From Accumulibacter sp. (GTDB lineage Bacteria; Pseudomonadota; Gammaproteobacteria; Burkholderiales; Rhodocyclaceae), in the NCBI GenBank assembly GCA_031276375.1, contig JAISNE010000169.1, forward strand, positions 1-5,371: 5,371 nt of DNA, written 5' to 3'. Within the stretch, counting starts at the first letter, position 1, and each line of letters opens with the position of its first letter. Of the stretch, positions 1 through 5,371 are shown piece by piece. Below the pieces are notes generated by a model, which saw only the letters and a list, made by a program, of their open reading frames with translations, had not been told where the DNA came from and searched no databases. A program made the translations under genes and the position numbers.

Positions 1-3
1 GAA

Positions 4-45
4 GACAGTAATATTTGCGGCGCGAAGCGCCGGTAACCGACTGTC
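4..45. other. Nested stem-loop at window start
   Basis: The inner arms CGGCGC (18-23) and GCGCCG (27-32) are perfect complements around a GAA loop. The outer arms GACAGT (4-9) and ACTGTC (40-45) also match exactly, so the stretch can fold into a two-tier hairpin with internal loops. It could be the end of an upstream transcript or a dispersed repeat element. There is no T-tract after it, so a classical intrinsic terminator is not supported. The outer right arm runs into the heptamer repeat. Confidence 0.45.
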
Positions 46-69
46 CTCTGTCCTCTGTCCTCTGTCCTC
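42..69. repeat. Heptanucleotide tandem repeat (TGTCCTC)x4
   Basis: Four exact, uninterrupted copies of TGTCCTC occupy these 28 bases, and base 41 (C) matches the end of a fifth copy. The tract lies about 350 bases upstream of the first gene and outside any convincing reading frame. Short perfect tandem arrays of this kind are prone to slippage, so copy number may differ between strains. No function can be read from the sequence. Confidence 0.9.
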
Positions 70-271
70 CGACCCCGTCTCGCCCGCTTCGTGGGACTCT
101 ACAAAAATGACCGCAATCCTGATACGTCAGATTTACATATCAACGGCCTATTGAGCGCAACTTGGTATGAGAGGGAAAGCAGGCTGCGGAAAAGTGCCGT
201 GATGTCGGGAGCTTTGGGAGCGTATATCCGAAAACAGAAATTCATATCAAATTATCGTAAGTTTTCGGTGG

Positions 272-309
272 GTTCCGAAGGCCAAGCTTCCTGGAAGCGG
301 AACGTTCCG
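272..309. promoter_or_regulatory. Cluster of overlapping dyads in the leader (possible operator)
   Basis: CGGAACGTTCCG (298-309) is a perfect 12-base palindrome. It abuts GCTTCC-T-GGAAGC (286-298), a second dyad sharing base 298. GTTCCG at 272-277 is a further complement of CGGAAC (298-303), and GTTCCGA occurs twice (272-278 and 304-310). This density of symmetry in a non-coding leader is compatible with an operator for a dimeric regulator or with a structured leader RNA. The site is about 110 bases upstream of the first start codon. No known consensus is matched. Confidence 0.35.
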
Positions 310-332
310 AGCGGATTTCTTATACGCGAAGC

Positions 333-346
333 GATATAAAAATATC
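333..346. promoter_or_regulatory. AT-rich dyad GATAT-AAAA-ATATC
   Basis: Two five-base arms in perfect inverted orientation flank an AAAA spacer. The dyad lies just upstream of the candidate promoter at 359-387, where an activator commonly binds. It could be a LysR-type or other activator site. In AT-rich DNA such dyads also arise by chance, so the assignment is tentative. Confidence 0.25.
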
Positions 347-358
347 AATTCATATTAC

Positions 359-387
359 TTCTGGTTTTTATCTTCGGTGCTTATAGT
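359..387 (+). promoter_or_regulatory. Candidate sigma-70 promoter for the importer operon
   Basis: TATAGT (382-387) differs from the -10 consensus TATAAT by one base and sits 32 bases before the first start codon. A 17-base spacer places TTCTGG (359-364) at -35, which is a poor match to TTGACA. A weak -35 beside a good -10 is typical of activator-dependent promoters, which would suit a sulfur-regulated uptake operon. This is a by-eye assignment; other starts in the leader remain possible. Confidence 0.3.
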
Positions 388-419
388 GCGTTTTCTTCCA
401 ATCAATTGAAGGAAACATC

Positions 420-1442
420 ATGATCGCCCGATTGCTCCGGTTGTTTTTCGCCATTGCCGCGTTGTTCGCCATCTTGTTTCCGCCGCTGGCGGCGGCGGCG
501 GAAACCCTGCCCGCCGAAGTCCGTTTTGCCTACGCCGGCGGTCCGCGCGTGTGGGTTCTCGGCAAGATCGACGGCGCTTTCGACAAGGCGTTCGGTGTCA
601 AGGTCAAGTGGATTCCGTTCAATTCCGGGGCTGACGTGCTGACGTTGTTCGCGGCCAGGGAAATCGACATCGCGCGTTTTGGTTCGAGTCCCGCGGCGGC
701 GGGCATCGCCCGCAAGCTGCCGATCGAGGTGATCGGCACGCCGGAGATCATCGCCACCAGCGAACGGCTGATCGCTCGCCAGGGGATCGATTCGCTGAAG
801 CAACTGGAGGGAAAGACCGTGGCCTATCCGGCCAACTCGACGGCCCAGTATGCCTTTGAAGTGGCGGTCAGGCTGGCCGGGGTGGACCGCGGCAAGATCA
901 AGGGCGTGGCGCTCAAGCCCTCCGAGATGGTGGCGGCATGGAAACGGAAGGACATCGACGCCGCTTACGTCTGGGGGCCGTTCTCGCATCAGTTGGAGGG
1001 CGACGGCGGCAAGGAAATCTTCGCCACGCGCGACCTCCAGAAAGATGGCGTGCTGGTGTTCAACAACTATGTCGTGCGCAAGGAATTCGGCGAGCGATAC
1101 CCCGATCTCGTGGTGAAATTCCTGCGCGTCTCGCAAGAGAAGATCGACCAATACAAGAAAGATCCGGAAGGCTCGTCGCAACTGATCGCCAGGCATCTGG
1201 ACATTCCGCTCGATACGGCGCGCGATACGCTGGCCGGGCTGGAGTATCCCTCGCTCGCCGAGCAATTGACGCCGGACTTCATCGGCCATGACGCCAGCAA
1301 GGCGAATTCGCGCATCGCCAAGTCCTACAAGGACGCGGCGGAATTTCTGGCGCGGATCGGCGAGGTGCGCAAGGAAGAAATTCCGGCGTCCTACGCGCCG
1401 TTCCTCAACACCACCTACTTGCAGCGCGCCGCGAAACAATGA
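420..1442 (+). CDS. Taurine/alkanesulfonate-type ABC transporter substrate-binding protein (TauA-like)
   Basis: Periplasmic ligand-binding component of an ABC importer, expected to deliver a sulfonate-like substrate to the downstream permease. The 340-residue length is normal for the family. Residues 1-27 form a signal peptide: Arg near the N-terminus, a hydrophobic core, and a run of alanines with likely cleavage after Ala27. Motifs strongly reminiscent of TauA follow: FNSGAD (67-72), FGSSP (87-91), LPIEV (100-104) and VAAWKRKDIDAAYVWGP (171-187), which in E. coli TauA reads as a very similar AAW-R-DIDGAYVWAP segment. The ATG at 420 is preceded by AAGGAA at 409-414 with five bases of spacing, which fixes the start. 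It is first in the operon, followed by 148 non-coding bases before the permease. The ligand cannot be read from the sequence: taurine, another alkanesulfonate or cysteate are all possible. The lyase downstream favours a sulfonated amino acid. Confidence 0.88.
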   Translation: MIARLLRLFFAIAALFAILFPPLAAAAETLPAEVRFAYAGGPRVWVLGKIDGAFDKAFGVKVKWIPFNSGADVLTLFAAREIDIARFGSSPAAAGIARKLPIEVIGTPEIIATSERLIARQGIDSLKQLEGKTVAYPANSTAQYAFEVAVRLAGVDRGKIKGVALKPSEMVAAWKRKDIDAAYVWGPFSHQLEGDGGKEIFATRDLQKDGVLVFNNYVVRKEFGERYPDLVVKFLRVSQEKIDQYKKDPEGSSQLIARHLDIPLDTARDTLAGLEYPSLAEQLTPDFIGHDASKANSRIAKSYKDAAEFLARIGEVRKEEIPASYAPFLNTTYLQRAAKQ

Positions 1443-1464
1443 ATCCCAAAACCGCTGGGAGAAC

Positions 1465-1493
1465 GCGGGAAGGCTCGCGCGCGCCCGTCCCGC
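1465..1493 (+). other. GC-rich stem-loop between binding-protein and permease genes
   Basis: GCGGGA (1465-1470) is perfectly complementary to TCCCGC (1488-1493). A second short GG/CC pairing (1472-1473 with 1485-1486) and a GC-alternating core lie inside. It lies in the 148-base gap (1443-1590) that follows the binding-protein stop, which otherwise holds only the permease ribosome binding site. No T-tract follows, so it is not an obvious terminator. Such hairpins after binding-protein genes can protect the upstream mRNA from 3' decay and so raise the ratio of binding protein to permease. That role is inferred here. Confidence 0.4.
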
Positions 1494-1590
1494 CGATCGG
1501 GCGAAATGCCGGACTTTCTTCGCGCTCTCCGCGCGGGCAATGCGGCTATCGGCGCCATCGCCCCAACCGCGTTTCCCAGGAGGAACGATC

Positions 1591-2466
1591 ATGGCCTCGG
1601 AATTGATACTGGACCCCAGCCAGTGCCCATCGGCGGCGGAAAAAGCGATGCTCCCCGCCCATTCACATTCGCATCCGCATCCGCCGGGGTGGCGCGCCAG
1701 GTTTCGCCAGCCGCTGATCGGCTTCGCCAGCGTGGCGCTGGCGCTGATCGTCTGGCAGCTCTCGGGCTATCTGGCCTGGGTCGATCCACTGCTCCTGCCG
1801 CCGCCTTCCGAGGTCTTCCGGACGGCGCTGGAGCTTCTCGATTCGGGCTACCGGCAAACGCCGCTGTGGCAACATTTTCTGATCAGCGTGGCGCGCGCGC
1901 TTTCGGCCTTCGCCGCGGCCATCGCCATCGGTGTGCCGCTGGGCCTCGGCATGGGGCTTGCGCCGACGCTCAACGCCGTCCTCGACCCATTCATCCAGTT
2001 CCTGCGGCCGCTGCCGAAAATCGCGTTGATTCCCTTGGTGGTCGTATGGTTCGGTATTGGCGAAAGCTCCAAGTTCTTCCTGATTTTCATCTCCTCCTTC
2101 CTCAGCATCGTCGTTGGCGCCGTGGCCTCCGTCGCCAGCGTCAGCCAGGGGCGCATCCGCGTGGCGCAGACGCTGGGCGCCACGCGCCGCCAGATTTTCC
2201 GTCACGTGGTGCTGCCCAACGCATTGCCGGAGCTATTCACCAGCGTGCGCCTGTCGATCGGCATCGGCTGGACGTCGCTGATCGCCGCCGAAATGGTGGC
2301 GGCCGATTCCGGCCTCGGGTGGATGGTCATCAATGCCGGGACCTACCTGCGCACCGATATCGTGCTGCTGGGCATCCTGCTGCTCGGGCTGACCGGCTAT
2401 TTCTTCGATTGGCTCCTGGTGCGCCTGCAACGGCGCTTCGCCCCCTGGGCCGGGAGGGACGCGTGA
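1591..2466 (+). CDS. Sulfonate-type ABC transporter permease (TauC/SsuC-like)
   Basis: Inner-membrane permease of the BPD-type ABC importer family, here 291 residues. About six membrane segments are visible, roughly at residues 42-61, 98-122, 144-158, 162-184, 222-240 and 255-275. The cytoplasmic coupling (EAA-type) loop is at about 190-209, with the conserved LGA...LP framework, where it would contact the ATPase. LLLPPPSEVF (67-76) is typical of the SsuC/TauC/NrtB group. The ATG at 1591 is preceded by a strong AGGAGGA at 1578-1584 with six bases of spacing. This excludes the longer open frame that runs in from upstream and overlaps the binding-protein gene. The N-terminal cytoplasmic tail carries an unusual histidine-rich patch, HSHSHPH at 24-30. 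The gene end overlaps the ATPase start by four bases (GTGA), so the two are probably translationally coupled. Confidence 0.9.
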   Translation: MASELILDPSQCPSAAEKAMLPAHSHSHPHPPGWRARFRQPLIGFASVALALIVWQLSGYLAWVDPLLLPPPSEVFRTALELLDSGYRQTPLWQHFLISVARALSAFAAAIAIGVPLGLGMGLAPTLNAVLDPFIQFLRPLPKIALIPLVVVWFGIGESSKFFLIFISSFLSIVVGAVASVASVSQGRIRVAQTLGATRRQIFRHVVLPNALPELFTSVRLSIGIGWTSLIAAEMVAADSGLGWMVINAGTYLRTDIVLLGILLLGLTGYFFDWLLVRLQRRFAPWAGRDA

Positions 2467-3269
2467 ACCAAGAGTCGCGCATCCGCCTGGAGCGGGTCGG
2501 CAAAAGTTTTTCCGCGCCCGCGGGGGCCGAGCGCGGAACGGCGGTGCTTGCCGATGTCTCGCTCGAACTGGCGTCGGGCGAATTCGTCTGCCTGCTCGGG
2601 CCTTCCGGCTGCGGCAAGTCGACGATTCTCAACCTGATCGCCGGTTTTGAACGCGCCGACAGCGGCGAAATCCTGCTCGACGGCCGGGCGATCCGGGGGC
2701 CGGGACCGGAGCGCGGCATGGTTTTCCAGCAGCCGACGCTGTTTCCCTGGCTCTCGGTCCGGGACAACATCACTTTCGGGCCGCGCCTCGCCGGTCAGGC
2801 GCCGGCCCGGTATCTGCCGGAAAGCGAACGTTACCTTCGGCTGATGGGTTTACAGGATTTCGCCAGCCACATGCCCTGGCAGCTTTCCGGCGGCATGCGC
2901 CAGCGCGTGGCCCTGGCGCGGGCGTGGCTACCCAATCCGGAGATACTGCTCATGGACGAACCCTTCGGGGCGCTCGACGCGCAGACCCGGCTGGCCATGC
3001 AGGAACTGCTCAACGAAGTCTGGCAGACCACCAAAACCACGGTTCTGTTCGTCACCCACGACGTTGACGAAGCACTGTTCCTGGCCGACCGCATTTTGCT
3101 CATGTCGGCGCGTCCGGCCCGCATCCGCCAGGAACTCGTGGTACCCTTCGCGCGTCCGCGCGACCCGGAGGAGATGGTGACCGATTCCGCCTACGGCAAG
3201 ATCAAGCGCGACATCCTGCATGGCGTGCGCGAGGAAGCGGCCAAGGCGCTCGTTCCCGAACCCGCCTGA
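2463..3269 (+). CDS. Sulfonate-type ABC transporter ATP-binding protein (TauB/SsuB-like)
   Basis: Cytoplasmic ATPase that powers the importer, 268 residues, normal for the nitrate/sulfonate/taurine ATPase family. All nucleotide-binding motifs are intact: Walker A GPSGCGKST (46-54), Q-loop in VFQQPTLFPW (87-96), signature LSGGMRQR (141-148), Walker B ILLMDEP (161-167), D-loop GALD (169-172) and the switch histidine in THD (His199). The FPWLSV and MDEPFGALD segments are characteristic of TauB/SsuB/NrtD proteins. The GTG at 2463 overlaps the permease stop in a GTGA and is preceded by GGGAGGG at 2452-2458. Open sequence continues upstream in the same frame but lies inside the permease gene, so the GTG is the best start. 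The last 35 or so residues form a short C-terminal extension after the ATPase core. Confidence 0.9.
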   Translation: MNQESRIRLERVGKSFSAPAGAERGTAVLADVSLELASGEFVCLLGPSGCGKSTILNLIAGFERADSGEILLDGRAIRGPGPERGMVFQQPTLFPWLSVRDNITFGPRLAGQAPARYLPESERYLRLMGLQDFASHMPWQLSGGMRQRVALARAWLPNPEILLMDEPFGALDAQTRLAMQELLNEVWQTTKTTVLFVTHDVDEALFLADRILLMSARPARIRQELVVPFARPRDPEEMVTDSAYGKIKRDILHGVREEAAKALVPEPA

Positions 3270-3290
3270 TTTCCGGGAGAGTCGAAAGGT

Positions 3291-3321
3291 GAAAAACCAC
3301 TGGCGGCACAGCCGGTTTTTC
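3291..3321 (+). terminator. Intrinsic-terminator-like stem-loop between importer and lyase genes
   Basis: GAAAAACC (3291-3298) and GGTTTTTC (3314-3321) are perfect inverted repeats. Within them ACTGGC (3299-3304) pairs with GCCGGT (3311-3316), including one G-U, around the loop GGCACA, leaving T3317-3320 as a U-tract. The A-run on the left arm makes the element symmetrical, so it could also act on the opposite strand. It lies 21 bases after the ATPase stop and 35 bases before the lyase start. I find no convincing promoter behind it, so partial termination with read-through is likely. Confidence 0.55.
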
Positions 3322-3356
3322 GTTCATCAAATGAGTCACAACGGAGCAAATACACC

Positions 3357-4373
3357 ATGAACCTGACCCGTTTCCCACGCGTCAACCTGACCTTGTCCGT
3401 CACGCCGCTGGAATTCCTGCCCAACCTGACCCGGCATTTCGGCGGCCCCGATCTCTACATCAAGCGCGACGACCACACCGGGCTGGCGCTCGGCGGCAAC
3501 AAGACGCGCAAGCTCGAATTCCTGATCGGCGACGCGCTGGCGAAAAAGGCGACGCACATCGTCACGCAGGGCGCCACCCAGTCCAACCACGTCCGGCAAA
3601 CGGTCGCCGCGGCCAACAAATTTGGCCTGAAGAGCACCGTGCTGCTCGAAGAGCGCGTCGGCAACGCGCATGACGACTATTACGCCAATGGCAATGTCCT
3701 GCTCGACCAGATTTTCGGCACGACCATCGAGACACGCCCGCCGGGCCTGGACATGAACCAGGAACTCGCGGCGGTCGGCGAGCGCCTGCGCGCCGCCGGT
3801 GAAACCCCCTACCTCATTCCCGGCGGCGGCTCGAACCCGATCGGCGCGCTCGGCTACGTCGTTTCCGCCCTCGAACTCGTGGCCCAGGCCAACGAACAGC
3901 GCCTGCGCATCGACCACGTGGTGCACGCCACCGGCAGCACCGGAACGCAGGCGGGCTTCCTGGTCGGCATCGAGGGATCGAACAGCCGCATCCCCGTGCT
4001 GGGCGTCAGCGTGCGCGCCCCGCGCGAAAAGCAGGAAGAGAATGTCCGCCGCCTCGCCCGCCAGACCTGGGAACTGCTCGGGATACGCGGAGAATTCCCG
4101 GATGCCGCGGTGGCGGTCAACTCGGACTACGTGGGCGGCGGCTACGGCGTTCCCACCGAAGGCATGATCGAAGCCGTGCAACTCTTGGCGCGCCACGAGG
4201 GCATCCTGCTCGATCCGGTGTATACCGGCAAGGGCTTCGCCGGGCTGGTCGACCTGGTGCGCAAGGGGCATTTCAAAAAGGGGGAGAACGTCGTCTTCCT
4301 GCATACGGGCGGCGCCGCCGGGCTGTTCGCCTACCGTTCGATCCTCGCGCCGCAACCGGCCTTCAAGCGGTGA
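3357..4373 (+). CDS. cuyA: PLP-dependent D-cysteine desulfhydrase / L-cysteate sulfo-lyase family enzyme (CuyA-like)
   Basis: Cytoplasmic PLP enzyme of the ACC-deaminase/D-cysteine desulfhydrase fold, 338 residues. Family members eliminate sulfide from D-cysteine (DcyD) or sulfite from L-cysteate (CuyA), giving pyruvate and ammonium. The PLP-binding Lys49 lies in GGNKTRKLEF (46-55), QSNHVRQT (75-82) is present, ATGSTGTQAG (191-200) is the phosphate-binding loop, and DPVYTGK (286-292) and HTGGAAGLFAY (316-326) form the C-terminal active-site signature. The start NLTRFPR resembles E. coli DcyD. The slightly longer length, GPDLYIKRDD (30-39), TQGATQSNH and IPGGGSNPIGALGY look closer to CuyA-type proteins as I remember them. 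The neighbouring sulfonate importer also favours CuyA. GGAG (3343-3346) lies ten bases before the ATG, a moderate ribosome binding site. D-cysteine desulfhydrase (dcyD) is the main alternative; family membership is secure, substrate is not. Confidence 0.82.
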   Translation: MNLTRFPRVNLTLSVTPLEFLPNLTRHFGGPDLYIKRDDHTGLALGGNKTRKLEFLIGDALAKKATHIVTQGATQSNHVRQTVAAANKFGLKSTVLLEERVGNAHDDYYANGNVLLDQIFGTTIETRPPGLDMNQELAAVGERLRAAGETPYLIPGGGSNPIGALGYVVSALELVAQANEQRLRIDHVVHATGSTGTQAGFLVGIEGSNSRIPVLGVSVRAPREKQEENVRRLARQTWELLGIRGEFPDAAVAVNSDYVGGGYGVPTEGMIEAVQLLARHEGILLDPVYTGKGFAGLVDLVRKGHFKKGENVVFLHTGGAAGLFAYRSILAPQPAFKR

Positions 4374-5146
4374 GCAAAACGCCCCCGCTGATCGGCGTGC
4401 TGGGCGGCATGGGGCCGCTCGCCACGGTCGATTTCCTGCACAAGATAGTCGCCTCCACCCCGGCAACGCGCGATCAGGACCACGTTCCACTACTGGTCTG
4501 GAGCGTTCCGCAAATTCCGGACCGGCAAAAGGCGCTGGCGGGAACGGGCGAATCGCCGTTGCCCGCCATGCGGCAAGGCATCCGGCGGCTGAACGAAGGC
4601 GGCGCCACGCGCATCGCCATCGCCTGCAACACCGCGCATCTGTGGAGCGACGCGCTGGCCGAAGCCAGCGCCGCCCCGCTGATCCACATCGTCGACGCGG
4701 CCATCGCCGCCATCGAGCGGCAAGGCCCGCCCGACGGCCCGGTCGGCATCGTCGCCACCCGCGGCACGCTGGACGCGGGCCTGTATCAGCAGCGGCTGAC
4801 CGCCAGGGGACGACCGTTCCTGATCAACACCGAGCACGAGATCGACACGCTCTTCACCCCAGGCTGCTACGCCATCAAGCAGAACCGCCTGGAACAAGGC
4901 GGCGCCCTGCTCGAACTGGCGGCCCGCCAACTGACGCGGCGCGGCGCGAAAACGCTGATCCTGGCCTGCACGGAGGTTCCGGTCGGTCTCGCCCAAGTGC
5001 GTTCCGAGCTGCTGCCAATCAGCGTCGACGCGACCCAGGCGCTGGCCGACGCCTGTATTCGCTACTGGCTGGAAGCGCGGGACGCCGCCGCCGCGGAGTC
5101 TCCCCCGTTCTCCGGCGCAAAGGCTCCCGATGGTCAAGAAAATTGA
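4370..5146 (+). CDS. Aspartate/glutamate racemase family protein
   Basis: Cofactor-independent amino-acid racemase of the Asp/Glu racemase superfamily (YgeA/RacX-like), 258 residues. Both catalytic cysteines of the two-base mechanism are present, Cys86 in ACNTAH (85-90) and Cys200 in ACTEVP (199-204). The N-terminal GGMGP (12-16) is typical of the aspartate racemase branch. After about residue 235 the tail is Ala/Pro-rich and low in complexity, probably disordered. The GTG at 4370 overlaps the lyase stop by four bases (GTGA), and only a weak AAGCGG precedes it. Translation therefore probably depends on coupling to the lyase gene. Tight linkage to a stereospecific lyase suggests it supplies the correct enantiomer, for example by interconverting D- and L-cysteate or cysteine. 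Aspartate itself or a broad range of amino acids is also possible. Confidence 0.85.
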   Translation: MSKTPPLIGVLGGMGPLATVDFLHKIVASTPATRDQDHVPLLVWSVPQIPDRQKALAGTGESPLPAMRQGIRRLNEGGATRIAIACNTAHLWSDALAEASAAPLIHIVDAAIAAIERQGPPDGPVGIVATRGTLDAGLYQQRLTARGRPFLINTEHEIDTLFTPGCYAIKQNRLEQGGALLELAARQLTRRGAKTLILACTEVPVGLAQVRSELLPISVDATQALADACIRYWLEARDAAAAESPPFSGAKAPDGQEN

Positions 5147-5249
5147 AGAACTTTCCTGCTCCGAATGCGGGCAGTTGCATTGCTACCGGCGCAACAAGAA
5201 ATTTCCGGACCATTGCCTGACCGAAGCGGCCGACGGCGGCCGAACTTGA
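5130..5249 (+). CDS. Short Cys-rich ORF resembling the N-terminus of DUF1847 metal-binding proteins; probably truncated
   Basis: This 39-codon frame begins with ATG at 5130, overlapping the racemase end by 17 bases, with AAAGG at 5119-5123 six bases upstream. Four cysteines follow the order C-x2-C-x4-C-x10-C (Cys10, 13, 18, 29), with the last inside FPDHCLTE (25-32). From memory this matches the N-terminal zinc-ribbon-like signature of DUF1847 proteins, which are normally near 200 residues. The frame stops at TGA 5247-5249, right after this motif. A different frame is open from 5213 to the end of the window, so a one-base shift near 5235-5245 could continue the protein. It is either a decayed or frameshifted gene, a sequencing error, or a true miniprotein. 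The Cys pattern is seen directly; the family is recognised from memory and the broken status is inference. Confidence 0.45.
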   Translation: MVKKIEELSCSECGQLHCYRRNKKFPDHCLTEAADGGRT

Positions 5250-5371
5250 AGGAAGCTTGCCGGACGATCGATACGCCGCTGGACATCGCTCTCTTATTGA
5301 CGCCCCGAATCATGGCATGCCCAGCCCCCGAGTGTTTGTCGGACAGGTTTATGAACAGGCGGGTCTTGACA
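5250..5371. other. Terminal stretch with no supported gene
   Basis: I see no start codon with a ribosome binding site leading a recognisable protein, no RNA gene and no clear terminator here. One forward frame entering from 5213 stays open to the window edge and could be the shifted continuation of the preceding Cys-rich frame. An eight-base palindrome GGCATGCC (5314-5321) is present but is not significant alone. Confidence 0.4.

Larger units (their letters stand above)
70..419. other. AT-rich non-coding leader upstream of the transporter operon
   Basis: This stretch holds no gene that I can support. It is clearly richer in A and T than the flanking genes and contains several short dyads and a candidate promoter, listed separately. 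The word AATTCATAT occurs twice (239-247 and 347-355) and CATATCAA twice (136-143 and 243-250), which could be scattered half-sites for a regulator. Sulfonate-uptake genes are often controlled by LysR-type proteins such as CysB and Cbl, whose sites are AT-rich and degenerate. I cannot assign a specific binding protein. An 82-codon open frame starting with GTG at 91 lacks a ribosome binding site and a recognisable product. Confidence 0.55.

Noticed and set aside
42..69. CRISPR array
   Set aside because: The repeats are seven bases long and directly contiguous, with no spacers.
91..339. An 82-codon + strand frame in the leader, starting with GTG
   Set aside because: There is no ribosome binding site, no recognisable motif and an atypical composition, and the frame spans the dyad-rich region. 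Non-coding leader is the simpler reading.
1288..1590. Upstream in-frame extension of the permease by 101 codons
   Set aside because: It would overlap the end of the binding-protein gene by more than 150 bases and encodes Arg-rich shadow sequence. The ATG at 1591 has a strong ribosome binding site.
402..1592. A 396-codon open frame on the - strand antisense to the binding-protein gene
   Set aside because: Its translation is Arg-rich and featureless. It mirrors the codon pattern of a well-supported + strand gene and has no family resemblance.
1506..2462. Upstream in-frame extension of the ATPase
   Set aside because: It is a shadow frame through the permease gene. The ATPase family begins near the GTG at 2463, which has a good ribosome binding site.
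3336..4490. A 384-codon open frame on the - strand opposite the lyase
   Set aside because: The + strand gene here has intact PLP-enzyme motifs. The antisense frame is a typical high-GC artefact.
5297..5325. A promoter with TTGACG as -35
   Set aside because: No acceptable -10 hexamer lies at 16-18 bases downstream; the region there is CCCAGCCC.

Overview
The window is a GC-rich bacterial segment with every convincing gene on the + strand. Dense coding, four-base GTGA overlaps between neighbouring genes and the style of the proteins suggest a Gram-negative proteobacterium. A betaproteobacterium (Rhodocyclales-like) is my guess, but no phylogenetic marker is present to prove it.

Layout. Positions 1-419 are a non-coding leader, visibly more AT-rich than the rest. 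It starts with a stem-loop and four exact copies of the heptamer TGTCCTC, continues with several short dyads, and ends with a candidate -10 box and a good ribosome binding site. Positions 420-3269 encode a complete ABC importer of the taurine/alkanesulfonate type: a periplasmic binding protein (TauA-like), a permease (TauC/SsuC-like) and an ATPase (TauB/SsuB-like). A terminator-like stem-loop sits at 3291-3321. Positions 3357-4373 encode a PLP enzyme of the D-cysteine desulfhydrase / L-cysteate sulfo-lyase family. It is followed, with translational overlap, by an aspartate/glutamate-racemase-family protein (4370-5146). A 39-codon reading frame (5130-5249) then carries the N-terminal cysteine pattern of DUF1847-type putative metal-binding proteins but stops early. 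I see no gene in the last 122 bases.

How the genes may work together. A sulfonate-type importer next to a cysteate sulfo-lyase-like enzyme and an amino-acid racemase suggests a compact module. It would import a sulfonated amino acid (cysteate is the best candidate), interconvert its enantiomers, and cleave it to pyruvate, ammonium and sulfite. The family assignments rest on sequence motifs. The substrate and the pathway are inference. D-cysteine or another sulfur amino acid is the main alternative. No sulfite exporter, sulfite oxidase, taurine dioxygenase or regulator gene is present in the window.
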